Counted from the first letter of the stretch, positions 47,791-59,517 are shown. The stretch: DNA of 64,000 nucleotides from Heterobasidion occidentale (GCA_039111635.1 JBCAQO010000002.1:62001-126000), one strand, 5' to 3'. Program-made: numbers and translations. The notes: generated by a model from the letters alone, not told the origin.

Positions 47791-49351
47791 ATGAGCGGTC
47801 CTCCCAACATGCAAAATCTGGAGGAAAACTTCGAAGTACGTCTCCCATCGTATTTCTTGCCGTGCTTTAATGACCCATTCTTTCCAGATTCCTTTCAATC
47901 TTCAGTGTGTGGACCATGAATACAGGTATGAACACGTCATGTTCTGGGATACTAAGAGAGCTTGGTTTTGTGCAAGAGGATACACATTATATCAACTTAA
48001 TTACCACCCATTATCAAGCCCGCCAATTCCTTTCTGTCTTACGCCAACTTATCAGTCTACCGAGGAAACGGTGTTCCCATACGCTCACTTCGGTGGCGAT
48101 GAAAAATCTAACAGTGATTACCCTTCCTTGGCTGCCGAAATTCACGTACGTACACACTCATCACTTAACTCAGTTGGTGCTCAACGACCGTATAGCCGCG
48201 CATATTGTATGCACAAGACGAGCAGAGACAATGTGTGGCCATGAAAGTTGTCCAAAACAATTCAGAAGAGTACTGAATCCTTCGACTTCTCAGCCAAAGC
48301 ATGCCGCCTTCTGCATATCAGTTTTCCGGTGTCGTACCGATACTTGATTTTCTAAGATGTGGAGATCTCTGGATTGTGCTTATGCCAAGGTCACTTTTTC
48401 CGCAAAACTAATCTCTGCGTTTCTAACTGTACGAATGCTAGATGGGGTGTGGCGATAAGCAAAGACCTCCCTTTGATAAATATGGAATATTCCCTACGAT
48501 ATATGGAATGCCTGCTGGAGGTCCGTTCATCAATATTTGGCGCAGTCATGGTTCAAAGCTTTCTCTTGTAGGGCATGAAGTTTCTCTATGACCATCGGAT
48601 CATCCATCGAGTAGGTCAATGCTGCATCGCAGTATATTCATCTGCTGAGTACCCGATCAGGATATCAAAGATAACAATATCCTCCTAAATCACTTCGGTT
48701 GCGATCGACGCTTTACCGCCTACACCAAACGGGAGCAGTTGATCCATGATGATCGCATTGTCTATGTGATCAATGACTTCGGCTTATCCATGGTTCTCCC
48801 ACCCGGCATAGATCGCCTTGATGCAAGGCAAAGTTGGGTGATGTTTGCACAGCAACCCTTCACCACTATGCAGGGGGAGCTAGATTATGACGCTTTTGCA
48901 TACGACATCGGTGCATTGGGAGCTTTATTTTGCGAGAAATTCCAGGTGTGTGACCTTGCAGCACGACTCATCTGCTTGATCCCTCTAAGCAGATGACTCT
49001 CAGCATCTCGTTCCATCTTTTCCAATACTGGCTCCATTCCTGGACATGATGGTGACGGCGAACATACAGCAGCGCTTCACCGCCACCCAAGCGCTTGAAT
49101 TTCTACGCACAGACGTTCGGTCCAATCTTCAGCCCGACCTGCTATATGAACGGGTTTCCCAGGGTTTCCTCCGAGGGGGTGGGAAGGCCTTTCACCCGAA
49201 TTTGTGGCGAAATGGGCGTCATATCGGGCTCCTAAGCCGACTTATCTCGTGTTATTCCTACGCCGTATATGTGTTTTTCACTGGGCCTGGTGCATCGTGC
49301 GTTTTCTGCGTCGATGTGCTCGGCCTGTACATCGCTTGCTACGCAATATGA
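47791..49351 (+). pseudogene. Fungal protein kinase (decayed)
   Basis: Kinase of a type common in Agaricomycetes. The ATG at 47791 opens MSGPPNMQNLEENFE and a first intron follows. Later pieces are IPFNLQCVDHEYRYEHVMFW, the ATP-lysine motif in QDEQRQCVAMKVVQNNSEEY (48210-48273), LDFLRCGDLWIVLMPR, WGVAISKDLPLINMEYSLRY, the catalytic loop IIHR plus DIKDNNILLNHFGCD (intron between, about 48600-48690), the DFG segment VINDFGLSMVLPPGIDRLDA, GELDYDAFAYDIGALGALFC and FLDMMVTANIQQRFTATQAL. A TGA at 48274-48276 interrupts EEY-ILRLLSQ between lysine and catalytic loop. Key residues K, D, N and DFG survive. It lies just inside the inverted-repeat structure. It is probably dead through the stop; CGA would restore Arg at that place. 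Confidence 0.72.
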
Positions 49352-49979
49352 GGTTGTGTACATAAGGTAACATTTCCTATTCGGACATCTCTCCTGTATT
49401 CCGACGCGATCCCACTTATCTTCTCCACCACTTATGATCCTCAAAGATGTCACTCGCGCATCTTCTTTCTTTATCTGTCCTTTTCCAAGGCAACATTCTT
49501 CTCGAGTCTTATGTTTTCTTTTTCAATGCAGTGGCCAATTTCATCGCGCTCAATGTCGAGCTCAACAAAGATGGCTTTCGAGCGGGTCGCATTCCGTCCT
49601 TCACAGGATTTCTGCGCTCCACCTTGCGTACGCTGGCCCAGGCCGTTGTGCCGCATACGTGGAAGGTGTGCGAGCAGCCTTCAGCACTCGATGTAGATGC
49701 CGATAGCTCTAGGCTCGAACTCTCTAAAGCTGCGTCTGCGGAAATGAGCAATGTGGAGGATACGTGAGTCCAATTTTTTTGCTGACATCCGGGCAAGGGG
49801 TTGCATTTGGGTACGTAACTGATTAGGGGTGGTTCAGTTGGACTTGAACACTGCAATGTCATTGCAACAGTGACTGACCTGATGACAGCATCGTTGTAGG
49901 CACGTTCTCGTATCTGTGTCTCGTGTACATCGTGGCGTTGTGTAGACTCGGGCTTCAGGACGCTCGACTCGAGAATTTG
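49352..49979. other. Intergenic or coding debris
   Basis: Plus-strand frames at 49434-49767 (VANFIALNVELNKDGFRAGR, GFLRSTLRTLAQAVVPHTWK) look protein-like but match no family that I know, and no exon chain can be built. Confidence 0.35.
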
Positions 49980-50240
49980 ATATCGTTTAGATCGAATCAT
50001 CACCGGCCACATCGATCCATCAAAGCTCTCAAATTCTCCCGGGATGGACAATATTTTGCCAGTGCCAATGACGGGGCTCATACAAATTGTTTCAAGTGAC
50101 ATTTATCATGAAGTTTGTCGTTTGTCAGCCACATCCCCGTGGAATGAGCGCCTTCCGTATACTCTCATAGCCGGGAGTCGCTCTGGGGATATCCACACGC
50201 CTCAGCAATCGGGTATGTTCTATCTTTGTGGTCCTCAATG
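49980..50240 (+). pseudogene. WD40-repeat fragment
   Basis: Split over two frames: IKALKFSRDGQYFASANDG (50018-50075), then LIQIVSSDIYHEVCRLSATS and PYTLIAGSRSGDIHT (50078-50205). The spacing fits a WD40 blade (hydrophobic strand, FS.DG..FAS..DDG, then the next strands). Only about one and a half blades remain and a frame change separates them. The original protein cannot be named. Confidence 0.45.
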
Positions 50241-50439
50241 ACGTCCTCGCTTAAAACCGCTGTGTCATCTGCTCAAGGAAGATGACTTGATTTGGCAGAA
50301 ACATGCTTCGGATATCGCTCCATGCCCGAAGCAGCAGATCTCTGGCGATCGGCTTTGGTGGTACTTAGGGTCCTGTGATTTCCGGCTGCTATAGATAATC
50401 AGGAAGGGTGTCCCAGATCTTCCTTTGTTCTCTGTCATC

Positions 50440-51145
50440 ATATAATGGGCCCGGCGGCTTTCAGATGCCTTGACCTCACTATGGAACAGGACAGCGACTT
50501 CCAAATGGCGATCTCGTAAGTGAAGCTAGTGAAGTCCGCACCCTCTACTTTTTGACTGAGGCCCTTGGCAGAGAGCAACTAGTATTGCATCACGAGGTCT
50601 ACTTTTCCACTCAAGACCCCGAAATTCCGTGGAAAGTGGCTCAGATTGAGGTCACGAAATACCCGTACTATCACCCTCATTTGTGTGAGTTATCTTTCCG
50701 GACTTCTGCGCGCACTACGTGATTTTTTTCAGTGAGTCTGAAAATATATGTAGTTGAAGATCTCGGGAAGCGTGTCGTCTTTGAGGGTCCAGTTTACCCA
50801 ACATGGACAGTAGTCTCTAGGGTAGGTCATCTTTGTTCCGTCATGGCTATTCTTCTCCTGTCGTTATTATCACAGGCTAAGTGCTGTCCGTAGTGTGGCG
50901 ATGCGAAGATGCATGAGTATGCATGGCGCATCGCCGATATTATGCCGAGTGAGGAATTCTACGCCGATGACGATTTGTACATCCACAGATGGCGCCTGCC
51001 ACGATCCCCGGTGTACAGGCTTTGGTTTCTCGACTCATTGGATTTCATGATATTCTACAATCTCACCCATAGATTTACGACAACTACACCGTTTGTACTG
51101 CAGGATCTGCGAGGGTTGGCGAAGGTGGAGTGCGCGCGTGATTGA
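50440..51145 (+). pseudogene. C-terminal part of an unrecognised gene
   Basis: A readable chain in the plus direction: EALGREQLVLHHEVYFSTQD and PEIPWKVAQIEVTKYPYYHP (50550-50685), a possible intron, VEDLGKRVVFEGPVYPTW, a second intron, then YAWRIADIMPSEEFYADDDL and YIHRWRLPRSPVYRLWFLDS, closing at 51145. No start is seen and upstream frames are interrupted. Confidence 0.35.
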
Positions 51146-51822
51146 GAGAAATACAAATTATTTTGTTCTCTGCCCCCATCGCCTACAAGATGTTATGTGT
51201 GGGTTTGATCTCAGGTTTCCGATGAGTTGAGTTCGGTCATGAGGTTTCATTGGCGCATCAAGAAAATGGAAGATGTACAGCATAGAAGTTTGGGAATTCT
51301 GAATAAATGAACCAAGGCAATAATCTATAATGAGGTCAGGAAGCCTGGAATCAAGAGCTCGAGACGAAAGGTAAATCATAGAACATGAGCATGAATCGCA
51401 GGGAGAATACAGACACGTTCAACAAATATGACAGACCCCAGACCGAACACTTCAAAACAATCCGACGAGCAACTTGAACAGTTCGACGAGCGAGACAAGC
51501 GAGACGAACAGACCTGTATCCCCACCGCTTTCGACATATACGGCGTAGAAGCAACGCCATACGAGATGCCGCAGGAGCACGATGTTCTCCCCATTTAACC
51601 ACCAAGTCACTCGGGAGACCAGCCCACCGGTCATCCTCAGCAGTCACAACACGATATGGTGAAAGTGGCGGTGGAGTCATAGCCATCTGTTCAGCAGACA
51701 GACCCTTTTCCTGATGTGTCTTCTCAAAATGATCAACTCGAGCGGAGATAGCAGCACGTGAAATCAGCGACGACTCCACGTTCCCTACTGGGTCGAGTTT
51801 CTTTGTATCCACCTAGACACTG
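51146..51822. other. Intergenic; one minus-strand frame
   Basis: A 153-codon minus-strand frame (51351-51812) begins only 10 bp from the plus-strand ATG at 51823. It has no recognised domain, and its second half is hydrophobic. Both starts cannot easily have separate promoters, so I do not call it a gene. Confidence 0.35.
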
Positions 51823-54290
51823 ATGGCGAAGAAAGACAAGAATCCTAGGGAGCATCATCTGAACCTGTTCCCTCGCTCAGGTATATTTGGTTCATCGCTT
51901 GCTCGATGTGGATCATTAACGAATTCCATCCAGGAAGTGTCCTGGAGAATGAAGTGGTACGAGCGAGCTCGCAAGGTGGGGATCACATACTTTCTCAACA
52001 TCTCCTCACATCATGATATCTTTCCCTTCAGGAAGTTCTGGTAGTTTCCGAGGACCTTCTGCGTCAATCTCAGGTAGCCTTCGAGGGTCTCCACGCTTGA
52101 ATACTGCCAGCCTCCAAGGCACCCCAAGATTGGGTGCAAGGAGCCTCCGAGGGTCTCCACGCTTGAACACAAACATTCCTCGAGGATCTCCTGTTCCTAT
52201 TTCACGGCCGGGCACTCCGAAGTCCTCGAATGACGGGGATGGTAAGCTTCACTATCTTCAATATTTTCTGATTGCGTGACGTGGAACCTGCAGTCTCAGG
52301 TAGCGGTAGTGCAATTGGTTCGAAACGTCGACGGATTTCCGATCGCGACGGAGAAGTGGATGGAGAGACAAGCAATGCCAGGATTGAAGAGGTGTGTCTA
52401 CCTAGTCATTGTCTCAGCCCAGTATCTGTGTATATCTCACTACATTTACAGACTAAGCACTTGGCAGCTTTACCTACGACCTGGAACTTCCCAAAGTCCA
52501 TAGAAAATGTGCCGCAGCAACCACCGCCACCATGGCAGGCATCATGGTCATCAGAAAAAAACGAATGGTTCTACCATCACCGGGAACTCCCTCTAATGAT
52601 ATCTGCGGGAAGACTCGCCACGATCGCTAGTCCAGCCAATCCGACAGACTCCGCTCGTCAACCTCTTCAACATGAGGATCAGGTTCGTGACCACCTAACT
52701 CACAATAACCAGGCTCAACGGGGCTACTCTTTAGCTCATACGATTTGACCAAGATCAGGATATCAAGATGGCTAATTCAACTGAGGGCGAAACTGAGGAA
52801 CCCCTTGTGGAAGAAATGCTGGGTGTTCGTTTACCGTTTGATGATATTGGTACAGGTCCTACTGGATCAGACGTCGATGAAGGTTTTGAGACGGCACATG
52901 TCACCGATGACAAAGAAGTCACCGATGACGAAAAACAAGATGACGCTCGGATGAGCAACGGTCCCACTCAAGAGGAAAAGCCAAGATGGGTATGCATATG
53001 TTTATCGCATATATGGTTTGAGCATTGACAATTATATTTCCTAGAATCCTGCTGTAGCTACGAGAGAGGACATTTGCGACTTGGGCACCACAATACGTTC
53101 TGGTGTAACCTCTATCATCCGATCAAACGAGGCTGGAATTGATCTCTTGATCGAGAGACTTTGACAATCACAGCTCACAGGCGACGACCTCCGTGATGGT
53201 CGCAGGACTTCCAAAGCTGACAAGAAGAAGACAAAACGGAGGAGCCGTGAACGACGGGAACCTGATCAGATTGCAATCGCAGTACGTTAGCTCAGTTTCC
53301 ACATGTGTTACATGTTGATGACAGGATGTATAGGATGTTGTTCGCACACACCTAAATGAACTTCTTGACGGTTCCTCGCCGTTGGTGCCGAGTGTGGACG
53401 CAATGGAGATTATCGAGTTCGATGCTAGGTGGCAGGCGACCCATCAAACTGCAAATGCCTGTGACGCTAATGCATTTAGAATAAACATTCTGGGCACTCC
53501 CAAATCACCTTGGAACCTCTCAGCTGGCAGAGTGTTTGCCGTAGATCTCATCTCTCATTATGGATACGAAGACACGGACAATGTCCGTCAACAATTACAA
53601 GAGGCATTTGCGACTAGAGTCAAGTCTCTAAGGCGCGACTATAAAGACTCCATCAAGACACCTATCCAAAAGAAGGAAATGAGATCCCATCACAACCGCA
53701 GTGAGCGCAAAGCAAATGCCAGCTCTTCCCCTTTAGTCACGGCGTATCTACTGATAGACTGAGTGCAGCTCTTCCATTGCCGCCGTGATGTCGCCAAGAA
53801 AATCAATTGAATTAAACCTCATCTACCTATGCTTGACCGCTTAGGGCCCGCTGGTATGTCCAGCGATGAATCAGACCATGATGGACAAGGCGTCACTTAT
53901 CGGGTTCAAAAACCGGTTTGGCGTGCACCCGTGCTCAGACCTTGGTTAGCAACCTTCGATGTTATGTATACGTATGATCGCGTGTCTAAAGGAAATGCTC
54001 CTGGAGATGGAGACCGGCGAGGGGCTTTTCCACATTATCGACAATTCTCGGATACAGTGAGCGCCAGCCAGAGGCCGCCGCCGGGCTTACCTTCCAATGC
54101 TTATCGTGAAGAATGGCTGGCCGAGCAGTCCGACATTTGGATCAAGAATATCTTACACCCTGATGCCAAGCGTTATCGATTCGAACATGACCCAGAGCTT
54201 ACTACGTACGTCTGCAGACAAAAAATACACCACTTGATTGACAGTTGCTTCAGGTTTATTCTCGAGAAGGTCACGGGTGCACGGCACTAA
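51823..54290 (+). pseudogene. Multi-exon orphan gene with SLRGSPRLNT repeats (two in-frame TGA)
   Basis: The exons can be followed from MAKKDKNPREHHLNLFPRS through a Ser/Arg/Pro region with two copies of SLRGSPRLNT and the variant SLQGTPRLG (52060-52200). Next come VSGSGSAIGSKRRRISDRDG, KNEWFYHHRELPLMISAGR, EEMLGVRLPFDDIGTGPTGS, DLGTTIRSGVTSIIRSNEAG, then VVRTHLNELLDGSSPLVPS, NILGTPKSPWNLSAGRVFAV and VRQQLQEAFATRVKSLRRDY. The last part is LDRLGPAGMSSDESDHDG, VWRAPVLRPWLATFDVMYTY and LPSNAYREEWLAEQSDIWIK. Proteins with this C-terminal pattern appear to be common in Agaricomycetes, function unknown. TGA codons at 53162-53164 (IERL-QSQLTGDD) and 53808-53810 (KKIN-IKPHLPM) break conserved-looking text. 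Basic clusters suggest a nuclear protein. Confidence 0.5.
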
Positions 54291-54564
54291 ATGATCACCT
54301 GTATATAGCTCACCGTTGTAATACAATGTCGGTATCGGCATCCATTGTGTCCACTGTATGTCAATTTGAATCACGTCCGAGGGCACGGCTGTTGAACGAG
54401 CCTGAGTGTGCAAAGAGGTCGCAACAGGACACGATCGCGCGAGGTATTAGATACAAAGAAATACCTCATCCTTCCACACAGCGAGCTTAAGTAAAGAAGA
54501 CCGAAACTGCGTGTTTCAGTTTCATAGTGGATAAGTAGTGGCGAGTGGTCACTGAGTGGTCCTG

Positions 54565-55449
54565 TTGAGACGTTCGGTTCCAAGCTTCAGAATGGGATGA
54601 GGTAAGCACTATGTCAGCTTTTCCTCCATCGCGCGACCGTGGGCCCTTCCTCCGTCACTTTCTGTGAGCGACATTCCTCCAGAAATGTGATGCTCTCAAT
54701 TCATATCCACGTACTCTGCTGTTGAGCAACTTTCTGAGAGCGACCTTCCTCCAGAATGCGTTGCTCATAGGCCGTCATAGTTACCGTCTGACTCTGCTGT
54801 CAAGCGTCGCGTGACTGTTGAGACACATCTGAGAGCGTCTTCCTCCAGCAACGTGTTCTCCCCATCGATCGTCCCGACGAGCGGATTTCTGAGAGCGATG
54901 TTCCTCCAGAAATGCGTCCCTCACAGGCCGTCGTCGTGTCCGGACTGGCCCTCCGGCCGTAGTCAGACAGCGGCGCGTTTTTCACAGCTGTCGAGACACA
55001 CATCTGAGAGCGGTCTTCCTCCAGCATGTCGTATCCATTTATCCTCCCGACGAGCAGCTTTCTGAGAGCAACGTTCCTCCAGAAATGCTTCGCTCGTGGG
55101 CCATCGTTGTGTCCATCTCACTCTACCATCAAGCGTTGCGCGAATGTTGAGACACATCTGAGAGCGGTCTTCCTCCAGAGACGTGTTCTCCTCATCTATC
55201 CTCCCGACGAGCAGATTTCTGAGAGCGATGTTCCTCCAGAAATGCCTTTCTCGTAAGCCGTCGTTGTGTCCGTCTCACTCTGCCATCAAGCGTCGCGCAT
55301 CTGATGAGACACATCTGAGAGCGGTCTTCCTCCAGGAACGTGTTCTCCTCCTCTATCCTCCTGACGAGCGGCTTTCTGAGAGCGACCTTCCTCCAGAAAT
55401 GCGTTGCTCGTAGGCCGTTGTTGTGTCCGTCTCACTCTGCCATCAAGTG
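54565..55449 (+). repeat. 157-bp satellite, array D part 1 with leader
   Basis: Leader at 54565-54740 (TTCGGTTCCAAGCTTCAGAAT...), then units with TTCCTCCAG at 54901, 55074, 55231 and 55388 (spacings 173, 157, 157). Inverted relative to array C. It stops within a unit at GCCATCAAGTG, where foreign sequence begins. Confidence 0.88.
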
Positions 55450-56526
55450 TCTAAGTGCGACAGGCAAGTCTCCCTCTCCTCTTTGCTCCTCGTGCCCCCC
55501 CCTCCCCCGCGCGCCTGTGCTCATCCGCTTGTCCGCCGATCCCCGATCATCAGCAAGCGCTCGTGCTTGTCGTGCGTCCAGAGGTCCGCTGCCCACTCCC
55601 TCGCTCCACCGCATGCCCTGCACTCCCGCTCACCATCTCCAGCCCGTCGTCCCTGCCCTCACTGCCCCCGCCCCCGCCCCTCTGACCGGTCCGCCTCACA
55701 GCCCCTCACGCTCCCTCAATCCCTCCGCAGAGTTCTCAAAAATCTGCCAATCGCTCTCCCTCCTTGAGTCCTGCACACCGCCCGGCCTCCATCTCCTCTC
55801 CCCCCGGCCAAGGCCCCGCCTCCGCCCCCGCCCCCCCCTCCTACCCCTTCTTCTCCGTCCCAAACCCCACCACTGCTCTTCCAAACCCCTTCCTCAAGCA
55901 GGAGTCCCTCGACCCGACTTTCCCCCTCACAGCAGCGCCCCCAGCGCACGCGGCCGCTCCGGCCCCACCAGCGCCGTCTCCCACCTCTCTTCCTCCGTAA
56001 GCCTCGCTCTCTTCCTTCAATCGCCTGTTCCCGTCCGTCCATGCTCACCTCACCCTGCAGGATGCCAACGACACAGCCGATGCCCTCGACTCCTTCCCCT
56101 CCCAGTGGTCCTCCCCCGCCGACCTCGCCATCCCCCCCGCCTACGACGACGACCGTGACCTCCTCGCAGAGCTTCCCCATCAGTCCACCATTGACGGCCT
56201 CCTCGACTACTACTTCGAGGATTGCAATTGGATATACCGCCACGTAAACCAGGCCTCCTTTGTCCCCTCCTGGACCCGCTACAAGTCCAGCGCAGGCGCC
56301 AACCGCATCGTCCTCGCCACCGCTTGCATGGTCATGGCCGTCGCCCTGCACTACCTCCCCGCCCACAATGAGCTCCGCAAGAGCCTCCCTGCAGACATCG
56401 AGGACCTCGGCACTCGCTTCTACAACGTCATGCGCGTCGCCCTCCAGCGCCACCAGGCAGAGAGCCGCGCCTACACCCTTCACCTCGTCGAGCTCCTCCT
56501 CGTCCGCTGCCACTACCTCTCCCTCT
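55450..56526 (+). pseudogene. Zn2Cys6-type transcription factor fragment trapped in satellite
   Basis: GC-rich insert unlike its surroundings. A first exon of Pro/Ser/Ala-rich linker ends at 55996. A 64-bp intron (55997-56060) follows, then ANDTADALDSFPSQW, QSTIDGLLDYYFEDCNWIYR, HVNQASFVPSWTRYKS, RIVLATACMVMAVALHYLPA, LGTRFYNVMRVALQRHQAES and LHLVELLLVRCHYLSLS. This is the start of the fungal-specific middle homology region of Zn2Cys6 regulators. The fragment has neither zinc cluster nor C-terminus and ends bluntly at the satellite word CGACGAGCGG. Its second exon is open and the intron is kept, so it was copied or moved as genomic DNA and rather recently. Confidence 0.72.
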
Positions 56527-56865
56527 CGACGAGCGGCTTTCTGAGAGCAACGTTCCTCCAGAAATGCTTCGCTCGTAGGCCGTCGTTGTGTCCGTCTCAC
56601 TCTGCAATCGAGTGTTGCGCGAATGTTGAGACACATCTGAGAGCGGTCTTCCTCCAGAGACGCGTTCTCCCCATCAATTATCCAGAAGAGTGGCTTTCTG
56701 AGAGCGATGTTCCTCCAGAAATGCCTTGCTCGTAAGCCGTCGTTGTGTCCGTCTCACTCTGCCATCAAGCGTCGTGCGTCTGCTGAGACACATCTGAGAG
56801 TGGTCTTCCTCCAGGAACGTGTTCTCCTCATCTATCCTCCCGATGAGCATCTTTCTGAGAGCGAC
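56527..56865 (+). repeat. 157-bp satellite, array D part 2
   Basis: Two units resuming at CGACGAGCGGCTTTCTGAG, about 90 unit positions after the point where part 1 stops. It leads directly into E copy 4 at TCTGAGAGCGACCACAACAC. Confidence 0.87.
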
Positions 56866-59517
56866 CACAACACGGATCCCGCTACGCTCGCAGAAGCCCC
56901 ACGGACGCTGCTTTTGAGTTTGCTGGATGGAAGAACGACGCGCTGCCTTGAAAGTGCACATCGATTGTTCGACGTGCGAGAACGTCGTTGGGGATATGCG
57001 TCGGGTACGTGACGTCCTCAACTACCATCCGTTTGCGCTTGCATTCATTTGCTCACCATACTCCCTCTCCATTCACATTCGCCTTCCTCCTTAAACCCGT
57101 TCATACTTCGCGTTTCGTTTGCGCTCGCGTTCCTCCTCACGCCCTCACCACACACCACGACCCACTCTCAATCATGGACGCCAAATACGCTTGGTACCGC
57201 CTTAAAGTCTCGACCTCGCTCCATATCGACGCGCTGCGGGGCAAGATCCGATTTTTCTTCGGACGACATCCGCCCGATTATGGGTTCGTTCAATCTGTTT
57301 GCGCAGAATTGTAAGTCTTTGTTTTCTTTTTCGTCGCATCCCTGATCTGCAGCGCGCAGCTTTGATATTGATGCCGAGGGCCGCATTGGCACTGTCGGGA
57401 GAGGGAAGAGGTAGGGGAGAGAGGTGAATGAGCAGTGAAATCGGAGACGTACGTAGGGGGATAAAGAGAAAGAACATTATATACAGTTTGCAGGTCTGGG
57501 TTTGCAGGTCTGGGGTCAGAATTTACACGACAGAGAGAAGATATCTCAAGAGGACCCTACAGCGCGGTATGTTGACCGCGCTCCCATCGATTTCAAGAAG
57601 CTAATAGGATGTAACTCAGGCTGGGATGCTATCTCGAGTTGTCCAGCCAGTTTTTCCTCAAGCAATTGGCGACGTACAGCGGTTCCTTTGGTGTGCCTCG
57701 CCGGTCGTTTGATTTCGCGCCACCTCGCTCTGCAGGCGCACAAGTTCTCTGACATCCTGGGCTCCCTGACGTGGATTTTCTGGATCTTCAAGCTCTCGCT
57801 CTTCGCCAACACCCTCGCGAAGATCCAGGTCGCCGTGAGCGGCGCGCACGCCATCGGAACGGAGCTGTGGTTGCGCTCGCGCTGCACGATGATGGAAGCT
57901 CCATACTTCGCCCTGCTTGCCCACACGCCCACTCCCTTCATGTTTCATTTCCTGTCCAGTAGTCCAAAGCGGCATCCGCCCCACCCAACTGGCTTATCCG
58001 CGACGGTCATCTGCCCTCCTTCATACAGAGGCTCGACCAGGGAATCGGGTTGTCGATGTCTTGCGGAGTGCATTTCGTTCAACCTTCTCCATCCACCAAA
58101 AGACGCCCCCGAAATTTCTGCCTGCGTATAGAACCTTCAGGCACTCGTTGCAACAAACATTACTACCCCACGCACGACTGTCTGCCTCTCTGATGGCTTG
58201 TATTTGCCACACACAAGGGCAGGTTTGCTAGATGTGCATGGATTATTCCTTCACCCCAACGGCGCATCTCCCATTTCCCGCGTACTTCCTTGCGGCAAAA
58301 TCACCGCCTTCGATGTGGAAGCTTAGGCCTCGCCATGGCCCTCCCTCACGCCACCTCCCCTGAGTGCGACCAACATCATTCTCTATGCCGAATAACGGGT
58401 CAGCCTTTCGTACAGTCCTAGATACTTCCGTCCACCCTTCGCAAACGTGCGCCATTCTTTATAACCAGCTCGTGTATGGCTCTCTGGCCTTGTTATTACG
58501 CCAGGCTCACGGTTGCCTGGTGCCCCGGCCATGTCGGGATCCCGCGGTAGGACCACGTTGATTGGGACTACGTTGATGACCTTGCTATGCCTCGCTTCGC
58601 AAGGCTGCCCCAGGTTCGCTCGAGCAGCCTTCCTTAAACAAAAGCATACCTGCAAGGATTTTCCCCGCCACCACTCCCTCTCACGCAAAGTCTCCTCCTC
58701 ACCCTCCGACCGTAGTCAGACAGCGGCAATCCATTTCAAGAGGTCCCCGTGCGAGGACGCTTGAAGATGCAGTGCGGCGGTGGCGGGCGCCATGCGGCAT
58801 AGGCATCGCGTCCAGGGTGGTGATCCTGCGGCCTGGAGACTTCTCTGTTGTATACGTGCGGGACCTCTGTTATGTCCGGTGGTTGACGCGTGCGTCATGG
58901 GTCTGGCCTTTGCATGGGCCGTATCGGGTGCGACGGAGGACGCAAGACGGGTCCGGCCTGCATGGCGCGTCCAGCCGAGGGCCTTCTGTGTCGCGTACGG
59001 TGGTGGACGCTCCAGCACCGGCGGTCCTGCAGTGGGCCGTGTCAGCTGTGATGATGGATGCACGCGCCATTCGGCGTGTCACGCGCAGCCGACGGTCTTC
59101 TGTGTCACGAGCATCCCGAGGGCCCCCTGTCCCGTGGCTCGGTGTGAGACGGGTGCATCTTGGGTGCGGCGTCGCGCATGGTGAGCCGTGTCGGCTGCGA
59201 CGATGGACTCGCGCGCCATTCGCCATGCTCGGCGTGTCGCGTGCAGCCAACGGTCCTCTGTCTCGCAAGCACCCGAGGGCCCTCTGTCTTGCATGCGTCT
59301 TGGGTACGGCGTCCCCGTGGGCCGAGCCCGATCTTATGCTAAACCTAATTTTGAATTGCATCATGATGTAATCTGAGAGCACTTTGGGCAGACATTGTGG
59401 ATCACATTCCCATTTTGCTCAAGATTTATCCGCAGATTGCATACTGATTCATTTGGGCAAGAAATCATCAGGTGATCACTCTGGAATCACTAATTCCATC
59501 GAACTTTGCCCGCGGTG
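56866..59517 (+). repeat. Dispersed element E, copy 4
   Basis: Inverted partner of copy 3 with the same internal order: small conserved frame (57174-57430), CRAL-TRIO-like block (about 57720-57840, GSLTWIFWIFKLSL then FANTLAKIQVAVSG), RNase H insert (about 58120-58850), GC-rich minisatellite (58860-59340) and a common outer part (59380-59517). A few indels distinguish it from copy 3, some of them in the RNase H segment, whose frame is broken here. Confidence 0.85.
58120..58850 (+). mobile_element. Non-LTR retrotransposon RNase H fragment inside E copy 4
   Basis: Counterpart of 44817-45541. It keeps NGSAFRTVLDTSVHPSQTCA and AILYNQLVYGSLA, but the WCPGH part is out of frame and the first conserved Asp codon is changed near 58385. 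It is more decayed than copy 3. Confidence 0.55.

Noticed and set aside
51351..51822. Bidirectional gene pair with starts 10 bp apart
   Set aside because: The minus-strand frame has no domain or intron evidence, and 10 bp leaves no room for two promoters.
46646..57021. Repeated open frames of 60-116 codons on both strands of the 157-bp satellite (MFSS.ILPTSGFLRA.FLQKC and the reverse-strand FLEERRSQKA type)
   Set aside because: They recur with every unit and on both strands because the unit happens to be free of stops. The unit length (157) is not a multiple of three, so no common protein can be encoded.
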